A stretch of DNA of 64,000 nucleotides, taken from contig MU623377.1 of the NCBI GenBank assembly GCA_025201765.1, positions 186,001-250,000 on the forward strand, written 5' to 3'. The notes below the pieces were generated by a model. That model was not told where the DNA came from. It made no database searches and saw nothing but the letters and a program-made list of their open reading frames with translations. The position numbers were made by a program, and so were the translations under genes. The stretch comes from Daldinia sp. FL1419. Its lineage: Eukaryota; Ascomycota; Sordariomycetes; Xylariales; Hypoxylaceae. This document shows, in pieces, positions 32,173 to 44,725 of the stretch (position 1 is the first letter of the stretch; the number at the start of each line of letters is the position of its first letter).

Positions 32173-34179
32173 TTAATCCATATACATCGGTTCGCTGCCG
32201 CTAACGCCTTGAACAATTGTCCCGTAATCGCCATTATTCATTATCGCATGTCCGTGTTGACTATGCATACGTCCTGGCACTGAGGTACCAGCACTCAAAT
32301 TTTGCATCGTTTGCCGCATATCGAGGCCCCGATTAGGCATGGTTCCATTGACGGTGAACCGGGCTTCAGTAGTGCCTGGAACTTGTTGGTCAATATTTCT
32401 CGTCCGTGGTATGTCCAGCTGCTGATGCGGCTGCGGAGGTGGTTTTGCGATGACGGGGGTAATTGATGCAAAATTTTCATCATCTTCCATTTCCGCATCA
32501 GCATCTTGGTCGCTATTTTCATCGTGGATATTGGGCGTAGTAGTGGCGATGGGCACCACTGCCGTCGTCGAGATGGCCGTTGGCGTCGGCTGCGGTTCAT
32601 TTAGCTGGGGATTGGATGGCATAGAAATGGACCCCTGCTGCTGGCGTTGTTGAGGGTGGGCCGCCATTTGGGCTTGAGGAGCAGGCACAGGATTAGAAGT
32701 TGTGCTAGTCGGTGTAGTGATTGTCTGGTCGAATGTCCTTTGGCCAGCCATGCCCGCCCCCCTCGACGATACGATAACCGCCTTCCATCGTTCAATGGCA
32801 CGACCGACTATAGTATCGAGGTCCACGTGACGATCCTCGGTCTCAAGACCAATTCCCTTGTAACCTTTGCTTCCCAAATCTAGCATGTACGAAAGGAGTG
32901 ATTCCTCGATAGGAATAGTTGCTGGAGGGACTATCCTGAACTCCCTTGGCTGCTGTAGACGATTGAGTTGATCAATTTGAGTTTTGAGGTTCGCATTCTC
33001 CTGCCTTATAGAGAAATGAGTCTCCTTCAACTTTTCTACTTCCTTTTGCCGTCTTCCTACGCTTCTTGCCAGTTCGAGACCCCAAAGCTCAGTCCTTCTT
33101 TGCACTGGGAGCTGCTCCCAAACATGATAAGTCGACTGCAAATGCTCGCAAACCTGCGCTTCAAGCGAAGCCGCCGCCTCTTCTGCCTTCTTTACGGCTT
33201 CGCGTACGTCGCGGGGAAAGGACGATTTAGAGGGAGGATATGTCAAGTCCTCGTGCGATGAAGTAGTTGCTGTGGCGCAAGCAACCTTCCACTTCCTGAA
33301 TTCTTCGTTAAAATATGCCTTAAGCGCCTCGAATTGCTTCTGCGCTGGAGGTTGTATAGACCAGGAAGACGACGTCGGATGCGGAGTAGAGGAAAAGAGC
33401 GTAGGGGGTGCTTGGAGACACTGGAGAGTAAGAGCGGGGAAGTCAAGAGAAAGGGGATCAAAGTCGAAGGGGAGTGAGTCCATGTCTATTTGTTGCCTAG
33501 ATCGACGCAAGTAATTAGTATCACGAAGTCAGATGTCGAGAAGATGTCCTTACTTTGCGGCTCTCCACGAACTGAGAAGTTCACGAAGTGCCAGCTCGGC
33601 AGCCCTTGCTGTGTCCATGGCATCTGAGAGCTTCTGCCTTGCATCCAACTGGGATTTCTGGATCGTCCTGCTGGGTGCACGCTGCATTGGGAGCCGCCTG
33701 GAATCTTGACCACTACCATCGTCCGGGTTGCTCTTCAATTCTCCATTCCTTGCTGGGATATCATTGATCACGCCAGTGGCCTCCCAAGTAGGCTGAAAGG
33801 GGTATCTAGGCATCTGGTTGTCTACGACGAATTGGCCTTCTTTCGGTATAGCGTTCGGCTTCGCAATGGAGTCGGGCGCGGGGCTCTTTCTCGAAGAAGC
33901 TGTCGGGGTCCCGGGAGTTGAAGTATCTCGCCGCGCAAGAGAGCCTCTGGGCTGCCTGCGGGTGATGCTCCCTCGCATCTTCCTAATAGCTTCGACATCG
34001 TGGATTCCATCTGGAGCCTTTGGGTTTTTCTCCTTGATATATAAATCCAGATGCCTTCCTAGTGACGAAGATGTGAATGCCTGACCACAGTAAGGGCAAT
34101 TCCGATCCTTGGCTGCGCTTGCTTTGGGGCCACCCGGGGATTCGGCGGCGGCGGCAGCGGCGTTCGTTCCCTCGGACAT
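32173..34179 (-). CDS. fungal zinc-finger and coiled-coil protein of unknown function
   Basis: Two exons, 34179-33554 and 33496-32173, joined in frame across a 57-nt intron (GTAAGG...CTAG), give 649 residues. Near the N-terminus, Cys28-X2-Cys31-X11-His43 (NCPYCGQAFTSSSLGRHLDL) looks like a C2H2-type finger; the fourth ligand is unclear, with His60 16 residues on. Next come basic, Ser/Pro-rich disorder and a helix (LDARQKLSDAMDTARAAEL). Two coiled-coil-like stretches follow in exon 2 (REAVKKAEEAAASLEAQ and RQKEVEKLKETHFSIRQEN), then a Gln/Pro/Thr-rich tail with an acidic patch. The layout suggests a nuclear, perhaps transcription-associated protein. That is inference only, and I cannot name the family. 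Without the join each exon would look like a separate gene. Confidence 0.75.
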
Positions 34180-35674
34180 GGCTAGAGAAGTCTGGGGTGG
34201 ACTTGGGAAAGACTGTTAAATAGATAATAATAGTAATAATAATATTATAGCTTTGGTTAAGATAACGAATGAAGTACGGAGTGTGAGAGATGAGGATTGT
34301 ACGAGGTTCAAGGATCGGAAAAGAGAGGGAGATAGGTTATATAATTATTGTCTTCACCAGCTGCCCCGAAGGAGCATTCTCCGTCCGGATCTCATCCAGG
34401 AAGAAGGCTCCCGAGAGGAATCCTAGGAGTTAACAAAGAATCTTCCAATGCCTTGGTCATTTATCTCGAAAGGTTTCGAAGAGAAGAGGGAGTTAAAAAG
34501 TGAGGTTCCTTGCGAAAAAAAAGTGAAGCGTGTAAGTTAGTTAAATGTACTTTGTTTCTTTGAGAATGAAATGTTATGTCTGGTCCCTTTTTTTTTTCTT
34601 GGGGGATTTTCCGTTCAGGGGGGTCAGGGGCTGCCTTAGCTTAGAATACCTATCTCATGTACCTCTCTTTCGAGGTACGGTGTTCCATGTCCATATATAC
34701 GGAGCCTTCTAGGTACCTCATTAGCGTGAACTTGATTACTTCCTACATAGAAGGAAAAAAAAAAAAGGAAAAAAAAAAAGTACTTACATATGTATTTTCC
34801 AAGTCGCGTCTATTTGAACAGGATGTGGAAATTATAACATTAATTATTAATTGCATTTTATTATAATTAGTTATGAATATATTAGTTATCTTTTTATATT
34901 CTTGCCAATTATAATAAGTATATTTGTTTAGGGAATAATGTCGCATTAAATTGAATATAATACATCCTTTAGATATATTATATCAAGTCGTCGTCACTTG
35001 ACATTCATTCACCTTGTAGGAAGTAGTAGTCGATAGCTTTTTGACCACTCGACAGCTTCATCAAAGGGCAGCTCAGCTACCTGGGGTGCAACACATGTGG
35101 TTACCTAGGTACCTAGATATAGACACTGTACGCGTGGCTGCGAGCACTGTTTCAAAACAGGTACGCTACTGAGGCAGACCCGGGAATGGTGGGTCTAGAA
35201 GCAGCTCTAATGTAGCTTCTAAGGTCCGCGTATGTACATATTTCAATTCCGCTCAATAGGAGTGCTAAATTCAGAACCCACTAATGAGTCTAACAGGCAA
35301 TAATGCCATAGTCCTATCAAGTAAGCCAGCTGCTCGCAGCCGTTAGAGTATCAGCGTATTGCAGGTACCTTTCCAATGTACATTTCAATTAATAGTCAAT
35401 CCTGGATGTCAGCAAACAGAAAAAAGCTTGGACCAACTCGAGCTCTGGCAACCATAATAGGACTAACTTACAAACCAATAACTCGAACTGTTTTTTTTTG
35501 TTTTTTTTTTTGTCGCCATAACTTCGTCGCAATCTTGCAATTGGCCGCCATACCTGGGTACCTATATTATCTCTCTATTTCTTCTATTCTCCGTATCTAT
35601 CGCTCCTATCAATCAACTTGCATCCGGTGCATCGTTTCAACCATCATCCACGTTTCTTTTCGCGCGAAATCAAA
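34180..35674. other. intergenic between divergent genes, with AT-rich island
   Basis: About 1.5 kb serving the divergent zinc-finger and HP1 genes. It includes A-rich tracts near 34755-34780, a strongly AT-rich island at about 34830-34985, CCTA/TAGG palindromes near 34708 and 35103-35117, and T tracts at 35491-35512. No coding sequence seen. Confidence 0.6.
34830..34985. other. AT-rich island
   Basis: A run dominated by TAATTA/TTATAA words with very few G or C. The edges are not sharp, and no coding sequence or terminal repeat is visible. It could be a relic altered by repeat-induced point mutation or simply AT-rich promoter DNA. Confidence 0.5.
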
Positions 35675-36873
35675 ATGCCACCCGGTACGTCACCCAATTC
35701 TGCTACAGCCCCTTTCATTACGACCTTGTCGCGAAGTTGTCATCAAATTACGCGAGCGCGATATCTGCAAGATCCGTCCCTTCCTGCTCAATTGCAGCGC
35801 GCAACGGTTTGGGATGGCGCTTTGTATAGACCGAAGCTAACAACTTACCTTTAGCTATCAGCGACGAGGAAGCGTCCGACGTTGGCGAAGTAACCGTCCC
35901 GCTGCCTTCGACACGCGTAAAGAGAACCTCGGCTAGCAAAGAGAAGGACGATGAGGAAATGGGTGATGCAAAAGATGAAATCGCCAACGGAAATGGCAAT
36001 GACGACGGCGATGATGGAGAAGAAGATGAAGAAGACCTAGAGGAGGATGAGTGCGTAGTGCACCCACGTAAATTAATTAAAAAGAAGGAACCGAAACAGC
36101 CGTTGCTAACCAGCATTCAGATATATCGTCGAGAAGATCCTTGCCCACGTTATTGAACCCGATGTAAGTGACTCGCGAATACCCGCATCGAAAATCTTGC
36201 CAACAGATTTCATAGGGCACGTTGAAGTTCAAGGTCAAATGGGAAGGCTATGAGAAGAAGTCGGATCAAACGTGGGAAACCCACGAGAGCCTCAGGTTAG
36301 TGCGATCACTTGCGACTTGTTATTATATGGATTCCTTTCGGTCCTATCTACGAAATAGTTCGCATTACCTAACAATATTCTGCCCACCAGCGAAAACGCC
36401 TCCGACATCGTGGAAGAGTACCTTGGTCGTTTCGGCGGGCTGGAAAAGATCCTCGAAGAAGGGAAGACGGCGGTAAAGACGAAGAAGCGGGGTCGACCTA
36501 CGTCGGGAACCCCAAGTAACGGTACGAAGCGGCGGCGCAACGAAACTCATCCGGGCTCAGAGACCCCCCCAGCCAGCGGCCGAGGTTGGAAGCCTCCGGT
36601 AGGCTCCTGGGAAGACGAAGTCGAGTCCATCGATGCTTGCCACGACGAGAACAGCGGCAAGCTTCTCGTTTATCTCACCTGGAAGAACGGACATAAAACT
36701 CAGCACGATACCAAGGTGGTGTATAAACGATGCCCGCAAAAGGTTTGTTGGCAGCGTTGGATGTATTGTTTTCCGGCACGTATGCTAACGAGTGGCTCTA
36801 GATGCTTCAATTCTACGAACAACACGTTAAGATCGTAATGGCAGCATCAGAGGGCGCCAAGGAGGAAGAGTAG
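35675..36873 (+). CDS. hpo: heterochromatin protein 1 (chromodomain plus chromo-shadow)
   Basis: Six exons join in frame: 35675-35684, 35855-36050, 36121-36163, 36216-36295, 36391-36742 and 36802-36873, giving 250 residues. The first exon encodes only MPP plus one base. An acidic N-terminus (DEEDLEEDE) leads into a chromodomain (about 69-120). Its three aromatic cage residues are all present, in EYIVEKILAHVIEPD, FKVKWEGY and QTWETHESL, so H3K9-methyl binding is expected. A basic hinge with KKRGRP (AT-hook-like) and KRRR precedes the chromo-shadow domain (about 183-243: WEDEVESIDACHDENSGKLL, then LQFYEQHV), the dimerisation platform. Known fungal HP1 reads H3K9me3 at heterochromatin and, in Neurospora, works with DIM-5 and DIM-2 in DNA methylation. 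The gene symbol follows Neurospora usage. Confidence 0.92.
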
Positions 36874-38373
36874 CACGTGTTAACACACGCGAGGTATGAA
36901 TATACTATTTAATAGGGGGCCACGGTTGGGGTATGTTAGTCTAGCAGGATTAAGTAAGCAGTCTGAATAACGAGAATAGCACGAGGGCTTGGACGATATC
37001 TAAGCGCCAACAAGGAATACTGGATTTCTGCTTGAATTCCAAGTCCGTACAATCGGTAGTTAATCGCAAGGAGTTTGAGTTTTAAGGTGTCATATACTAC
37101 CTATATTTATATGGGATATCGACGGAAGACGCGACGCGAGTGCAATGTCCCCAGCCGATTATCAAAGGCGTTGAGGAAATACCTATAATCCTTTTTTTTT
37201 TCTTTTTTTTTCCGATGCTTTTCTATATATTTATACTATATCAAGCACATGCAGTCACTTATATTACCTTATACCCAGGGTAAGTTTTAATAGGTATAAC
37301 CATTTCCTACAAATTAACAGCCTCTCTTATTAGCAGCCTTTCTTAATGACCTGACGTTTACATTCCCATATCTGGTAAGCTGTAGTACCCCGTCAACTTT
37401 TGCCAGTTTTCCGTTGGTGAGAAATCATCAGGCTCTCTCATCTACGTATCGGTGTGTACCCCTGTACTTCCATTAACGCGTCACGAAAGAGAAAAAAAAA
37501 AAAGAAAAAAGGCGTGGCAAGATGCAGGTCAAAATCCGGAGGTTGGGGAACAAGGCGCTAAAATGGGTTAAACCCGGGAAGCTCGGGCCACTTTTTATCC
37601 CTTGTTCTTTTTTCCCTTCTGCCCTTTCCACCCCCCCTGCATTAAGAAGCTAAGCTAGCTAGCTGGCTGCCAACCACCGGGTAAGAAAAACATAGCTACC
37701 CTATGGAAGACCCCTGTTTGGTTCTTGCTCTCCCCGACTCTTTTGTTCGATACCGCCCAGCTGTTTCCGCTGTAGGGTTCCAGCAGACAGGCAGGAAGAC
37801 TAGTAAACTCCCCTTCCTGCCTTGCGGATTTTCTGGCGAACCAGCCTCGCTATTTACACAAATAGAATGGCGGGGCAACCGACAGTATTTGTACCTCGAT
37901 GCCCATTCCATTCGCCCTCTTTTTTTTTTTTTAATTCTCTTTCGTTCTCTTTTTGATACCTTGATGTATTTCGTTAGCATTGAGTTTTGAATGAAAAAAT
38001 ATATCTTATCCAGTCTTTGGAATTTTTAAATATCCCGTTTTTTATCAAACGGGTGATTGAGGTTAATCCAAGTCCCTCGTTCCCATTCCCGTTCCCGTTC
38101 CCGGAACCGTCTGCATCGTTGCTTATCGTATCGTTATCAACTCTGACGATTCGGTGATACGGTGATACTACTACGGTGTCTAACATCGACATCGTTCGAT
38201 AACTCTCCAAGACGACGAGATAAGAATATCTTGTCGCTAGAATTATCTCGAATAGCTTCAAAATCGGATTCCTTTGAAAATTGGAACCCTACCCACCTCC
38301 CTATCTACCCCCTATTACCCCCCCCTTTACCACTCTCCCCGGTAGACAAAAAAAAACCACCCAAACCGCAACG
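36874..38373. other. intergenic
   Basis: About 1.5 kb between HP1 and the small membrane protein. It contains T tracts (37190-37212, 37919-37932), an A-rich tract (37491-37510) and a TTCCCG hexamer repeat near 38080-38103. A stretch near 38180-38370 probably holds the leader of the next gene, being CT-rich just before its ATG. Confidence 0.6.
38080..38103. repeat. TTCCCG hexanucleotide repeat
   Basis: Four near-perfect TTCCC(A/G) units in the presumed promoter of the small membrane protein. Simple repeat. Confidence 0.7.
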
Positions 38374-38532
38374 ATGAAGGAAAACGACGTCATCGCCATC
38401 ATCATCATCCTGCTCTTCATCGTCCTTGCCCTCATCGCCTTCGGTATCTACCGATTAGTCCACATGGCCCGGGCGCAGGGCACGGTCTCCTCCGAAGAGA
38501 GCGGTACGGGATCCGCCATAACGGACGAGTAA
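38374..38532 (+). CDS. 52-residue single-pass membrane protein
   Basis: A very small gene starting at an ATG after a CT-rich leader and an A run. The product has a short N-terminus (MKEND), one strong hydrophobic helix of about 20 residues (VIAIIIILLFIVLALIAFGI), a basic flank (YRLVHMARAQ) and an acidic, Ser-rich tail ending TDE. The charge pattern fits a single-pass membrane protein with the basic side in the cytosol. The frame opens earlier, but the upstream part is proline-rich leader-like sequence. I do not recognise a family. Proteins of this type may serve as small subunits or regulators of larger membrane complexes, but nothing here shows a partner. Confidence 0.65.
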   Translation: MKENDVIAIIIILLFIVLALIAFGIYRLVHMARAQGTVSSEESGTGSAITDE

Positions 38533-40163
38533 GGAAGTCTTGTTACGGAAAGGAGGAACATAATCCCCTTTGCTGAGGTTTTGCCTTTTTACACCTGGGC
38601 TTCATCTCTTAATTATTTTTTTATTTTTGGATGGTTTTCTACGGCGTAACTTGCTCCTTCGTTGGAAACACCACCCCCTTTTTACGGCAGTTATCTGCGT
38701 CTGATAGCGCCGCCTTCGAAGGTTCGGCTCGTTTACCGCGCCGAGTATCTATCTGCCCATGGGTGGTAGAACTTCCGCATCTTGTCCAGAGCCCTTTCCA
38801 GCTGCAGTGGAAAGCAGCCACGCAGACCGTAGTCTGCTTCGCTAGGAGGAGAGGCGTCGACATAAACATATTTACATGCACATATTACGGCATTTATGAT
38901 CTACGTTGTATATAAAAGGAGAAACGGGTATCAGGGATCGCGGGCGCGAATATGCATCTTTTATAGGGACTCGAAGGGACGCGAATATTTGATATGTTGG
39001 GCGGACGACGTATCACTGTGCGGGTTATGAATTAGTCGACCCAGGTGGCTTGAACGCGAGAGGGACTGGAGGGCATGATAAATATAAGGAGAGGAACGCG
39101 TATGTAATGACAGACACGATGTAGATATGCGGATAAAGGCGGTTAATTTATAGAGGCTGAGGGCTCGAGATAGCCAACCAACCTGGATAATGGAAAGCTT
39201 CGAATCCTCTCCCATGAGCTCAAATATTCCATCCTTTGCTCGCACGTGCATGAGCAATGTTTCTTTCTCTTTTCGAAGGAAAAACTAATCATAATAAATC
39301 ACGACGAACCAAGAAATACATTATACATATAATTTACGTACGGCCCCTTAGGGTCCCAAGTGAAGTCCTAGGAACAAAATCGAGGTAGCGTAGTTAGGAG
39401 CACCGGGCTTCCGCATCTTGCTATTTCCAGATTTTCACGGAGGGGCCTGTTCGAAACCGGCGGATTACAGGCCTCATCTGAGTTTTGCCATTTTTTTCTA
39501 CTACCTTCAATTTTCCGGTGTATCTATCCACCCGTCTATATAACCCCATACGCGGCGGGGGGGTATTCTATTTTGCTTTCGCAACAGACCATTATGCACC
39601 GCAATGCAAGACCACTAATACCTTAGACTACCAACCCATGATACTATGTCCATATATATAGGATGCAAAGGGTACGGGAAGAGGCCATGAGCAATGTTCC
39701 ATATCCAACATCGAGTAGAACATAGGCTTATAAGAGCGCCATCTAGTTCCCAACCTGCTGTTTAAAATTCGAAAAATTCGACCCCCAAACTCCATGCAAT
39801 GCGTATACGTTCATGGTATAATTGCCCCGTTCCCATCCATCTACCATCTGATAGTAAACACGAATCCTAAGAGGCCTGCTCTTAGACGCTTTTCCCAATT
39901 CAATACAGAAATCCATGCACAGCCAAGCCTGCATGCTTCGTGCTAGATATCAATGCGCATTCCATCATCCATTAATGAGTGGCTTGCCTGGCACAAAGCC
40001 TAGGAGTGATGCACTATTTGTCGAATATATTCCGAATTTCCTCGTTAGGTTGATGCAAATATTCGATCGTAAAACTTTGGCTGTAGCCTAAGTTTGGAGT
40101 TGCTGTTCAACTTGTATGCAAACGTAACCTTCAGGTACTCAGATAACAGTGCATATAGGCCTG
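38533..40163. other. intergenic
   Basis: About 1.6 kb between the small membrane protein and the phytochrome 3' end. Several frames of 60-98 codons occur, none with a family signature. No tRNA or repeat of note. Confidence 0.55.
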
Positions 40164-43100
40164 CTAAGGCTGGGTTTTCTTTCCATCTGGCTCGGATGAA
40201 AACCATCCTCCTCTTTCCCAACTACCGGGCACATAGAGTGATTCGGCGCGGACTCCATCATTAGTAATTCCATCGAGTAGGACATTTAGTCTCTTAAAAT
40301 CGATCGGCTTTAAAATCCAGCCGTCAAAACCAGCTTCAACATAAATCGGCTTCTCCCGCTCCATGAGAGACGCCGACACGGCAAAGATGGGAATTCTCTC
40401 ATGGCTAGCTGCTAGGCGCGAAAGCTCTAGACCCTCGTCTGATTTTTCAAACGCTCGTATCATTTTGGTACTGGTAAGGCCATCAACAATAGGCATCTAT
40501 AAAATATGATCGTCAGTCCCGTCAAACGTTAGATTTATCAGTAACTACTTACTTGCATGTCCATGAGAATAACATCGAAACCGGCCGGCTTCTCTCTATA
40601 GACAGTGGCACAGTCTTCACCATTGACTGCGTGATATACGTCGTGCCCAGCTTTCTCTAAACGTTTTTGGAGTATCTTCATGTTGATAGGGTCATCTTCG
40701 GCTACGAGCACTTGTAGTTTGGATGGGCGTATAGGTGACGGTGGTTTAGGTTTACTTATTTGCGCCCTGCCGGCGTCGACATACTTGCCGGTTCCAGGCA
40801 TTACTCGGGGTGTCGAACCGGCCGACGATGTTACTGGTTTATCAAAATATTCGTCTGGTACCCTGACGGGCTTTATAGAAGTCCTGGTGTCCGTGAGGCG
40901 GTATTGACCTCCGCGTTCGTCGGTGACGGGTTTAGCTGGGCCTATGGCTAATCGCTGCAAGGAAGCCAGTCGCTCTGGATCTTCTCCTTCAATGGTTGAT
41001 GGGTTGCTCGTACTCGATCCTGGTAAAAGAGTAGTGCTGGCATGAATATTATCTTGGCGTTCTCTGGAGTTTAGACGTTGTATAGTAGCAGCCTTTTCCT
41101 CGAGGTTACCTAATGACAGAGGCGTCTGGATTGCGTCAATCAAGCGGTCCGCATCGCTCTTATTGCTATGAACGCTGTTGCTTGTAGCACTCCTTACACT
41201 AGTAACACTCTTGGTCTCATCAAAGCTTCTCCTATCCGTATTTGTACGCTTCGATACGTTGATCGAAATAGAATCCTTCCGATCAATGAGCGTAACCTCG
41301 TCCGTATCCTTCAAAGGAAATGCTTTAACAATAGGCGCCGTGCTAGAGATAGCTTTGGGGTTGGCGGTTTTATCGCTAACGTCAACCTTCTCCAGCGATT
41401 CGCCCGTCGGTAATTCGAAGGGAAGCTGGATGACAAATCTTGATCCCTCGCCCTCTTCGGATTTGAGTCGCAGTTGGCCATTCATATTTCGCACTATCCT
41501 GGCCACCACGGCGAGACCAAGTCCCAGTGAGTCCTTCCCGTCCTTTTTGTCCTTCTCGTTCTTGCTGAGCTTTTCGATGTCATCAACAGACGTGGATGAG
41601 CCGACATCTAAGCTAACTTGTTCTAAGTCTCGGAATAGATCGTCCAACTTTTCACTGCTCATACCACGGCCAGTATCTTGAACGACGATTTCTACTTTAA
41701 CACGAGACTCGATAACCTCGCTTGCGTATGATTCAACCCTTATTGAACCCTCGCTGGTATGTTGTATTGCGTTTGCTGTCACATTTGCGACCACTTGACG
41801 TACCCGACGGTAGTCGCCATGAACATATCGAGGGAGGCCGGGGTGTTCAATAACTTCGTAAGATAAGGCTTTCCTCTTAGCATCTACTTTGAAGGGATCT
41901 GTTGCTTCCCGGATGCAGGCTGGTAGGTCCAATATTTCGTCTTTGATTAACTCTTGGCCCTCTTCCATATTTGTGAGGTCGAGGAGATCATTGATCACGT
42001 AAATAAGCGACTTAGATGCTGAATGGGATCTCGCCAAATTTTCTCTAGTCTCTTGGTCGAGTGGTCCTTCCATAGCAATCTCTAAACAATTGATGATTGC
42101 GTTTAATGGGGTGCGAACCTCGTGGGCGGAATTCGCTAGCAGAAGTCGTGTAAGCCGACTACTCTGCAGCGCTGCTTCTTTCTGCCTCCAAACCTCTATA
42201 AATTTACCTGGGGCGATGTCAGTACGAATTTCATTCAAACATAATAGTGATGCGCGCTAAGCACACGATTTTATATACGTACCATATACCAAACAGAGGA
42301 CGGCAGCAGTCTCTACCTGCTCTTCGGACCATTCCCTGCATTTACCGATGACAACCTCATGCCATGCTTTAAAGCTCGACCGTGGCTCTAGAAAACTCGA
42401 CGTGCCTTCTTTTATGACTTTTTCGTATGGATTGCCAGCCCACTTTACTTCTCTGACTTGACCCTTACGGAAGAAGACGATGAAATCGTGTCCACCCACG
42501 CTCAGCGGGACGTACAGCAGACCGGCGATAACTGAAAATCCAGGAGGGTAGCGAAGTTCGGGGAAGTCCTCACGGATATCCTGAGTAGTTAATACAGAAG
42601 TGAATCTTCGTAGACGTAGATATTCTAACATGGCTAACGCTTCCTGGGACTGCTCAATCTTGCCTAGTATTTTCGTTTCGCCCCGAATAGATAGCATGCC
42701 AAAATCTGCGTCAAATAACTTTATAAGATCATTAGATGAGGCCGTTATATATCCTGAAGGGTTCTTGTCAGTTGGCATAGTGTTGATGAGCTTCCTCGCC
42801 TGGAGACGCGACGCGTACGAGAGCCGTTCGATATTACGCGATGCTGTATCGCCCACCAGTCGACATAGCTTCCGGATTGGGAACGGGACTCTCATTCCTG
42901 AGGGTCCATAGCTATGGCATGCGATCAGCCCCCATAGTTCGTTAAAGGCGTTGATAGATATAGACATAGAGGACCGGACGGCCATGTTAGCAAGATACTT
43001 CAAGTGGATCGGAGACATGGCTCGAAGATACGCATGGCTAAGATCAAGCGGTCTTCCTAAATCCTCAGGAGAACGGCATACTAGCCTGGCAGACTCCAAA

Positions 43101-44725
43101 TCCCGATCGTAGAGCAATCGGACTTTATTCAGCTTATACAGATCCCGCGCTTGTTTTGGGATATCAGAAGCAGGGAAATGCAAGCCATAGTAAAGATCGC
43201 GAGTCTGCGCAGGATCAACCAATTCCGTTACGACTTTTCCATTAAACGCCGCGTCAAATTGATAAATCATGACCCGATGAAATCCAGTGAGTTCCTTGAC
43301 GATTCCAACTAAAATCTTCAAAAATGCTGGCAAGTTCGGCGCAGATGCCAGCTGTTCTTGGACTTGGGACATGATGTCAAAAACTTGCATAGCACTGGCT
43401 TCGCCGCGTCTGTTCCGTGCACTTCTTAGAATTCTGAGAGGCCTACTGCTGATTTCGGTACTTTCGTGTAGTTCCTCTGTCGTCGGATTTTGGCAAAGAG
43501 TGTCTTGGGGCCCTCCCGGTACCGGCTCGTCAGCTGGTCGGAGGGGATGCTCTTGGTCATCCTCAAGCTCGAATTCGCAGATAATTAACTCGGGATGGCT
43601 TTCATTGATATGTATTGCGCACCACAATTTAATGGACCTAGGCTTCTTGTTAGGGTGCCGTATGGATATGCTGAATACATCAGGCCCATTAGTGGCCGGG
43701 TCAGCCTCTTCATCCCGGATGAAATCGATATGATCTAGAAGATTATCGGTCTGTTCCTCAGTCAGAATATCGGTGAAGCTCTCGAGTCGAAATAACTCCT
43801 GTGGCGAGAATCCGATTATTTTCTTCGAATTTTCGCTGACGCATCGAACGGTAAGTCGACCGTCATTTTCCTCCCTCAGAGCAACGAGAAGACCGAAGCC
43901 CTGGACAGCTCCAGGAGTATGAATCGGCTCATCCTCACATCGCTGCAGACTGCCATCTCGCCCGGTAATAACAGCGTGGCCTTCTTCGGTAATTACGTGA
44001 CGGAAACGAACTGTCATTAGTGTATCATTTACCTCCCCAGGCGATACTCTGCCGGAAGAATCATCGGGCTGACTCTCTCCCGTATGCAAAGGCGTGCTAT
44101 CTTTCGTCTTATCGGAAATATCCGAAGACGCATCGTTGAGAATAGTCAGCGGACCTGCAGAAACAACCCGCTTCGAATTTGACGGCGGACTAGCGGGACG
44201 CGTTTCTTCCTCCTTCGGTTTTCCTACTTCGTCTTTCTCCCTCGCCGATCCTACGGACGAAGAAACGGGTGTAGACATAGTTTCAACCCTTTGGATTCCA
44301 TCTATTGTGTCTATCGAAAGGCGAGCGTTGCTCGGTCGCCGTCGGCCATCCCAAGTTGATCCGTAGCGGGCTATATAGCCCTGTTCTCCCGGATTCTTTA
44401 CTAGTGTCAAGGGTGTTGGTTGCGACTGGTCGACACTAACAACAGAACGGATAGGAAAGACTCTGTCCGAAGGATCGGCAGCATTGCTAGCGCTGGTACC
44501 GCGACGACGTTGGCTCTCTGCATTCGCACTACGGGATGAAGGAGCGTCCGAGGCTCGGTTGGATTCAATATCGAAATTTGTCGCCGTGGGGGTTTCCTCC
44601 GTAGAGATCGGAGTCGGGTTTTTATTTACGGCGGGGGTATCTTCTACGGGTGTAGTCGCATTCGTTGGTTCCTCATGATCAGCGGTACGCTGGTTTTGGA
44701 TCGCCGGATCTTGGTTCGACTCCAT
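40164..44725 (-). CDS. phy: fungal phytochrome (red/far-red photoreceptor hybrid histidine kinase)
   Basis: Three exons, 44725-42283, 42207-40553 and 40496-40164 (introns 75 and 56 nt), give 1476 residues. A disordered N-terminal extension (about 1-235) precedes PAS, where Cys263 in RCEDEPIHTPGAVQGFG is the expected bilin-attachment cysteine of fungal phytochromes. GAF carries LHFPASDIPKQAR (about 510) plus the chromophore-facing His in SPIHLKYL and ACHSYGP. PHY contains the tongue motif PRSSF (about 779). The kinase has the H box ANSAHEVRTPLNA (His843), an N box and the GLGLAV G box. After a linker, the receiver has AEDD, phospho-acceptor Asp1364 in ILMDMQMP and Lys in LKPID. All catalytic positions are present. 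Such proteins signal light to stress and developmental pathways, in Aspergillus nidulans partly through the YpdA phosphorelay and HOG MAPK. Confidence 0.96.
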
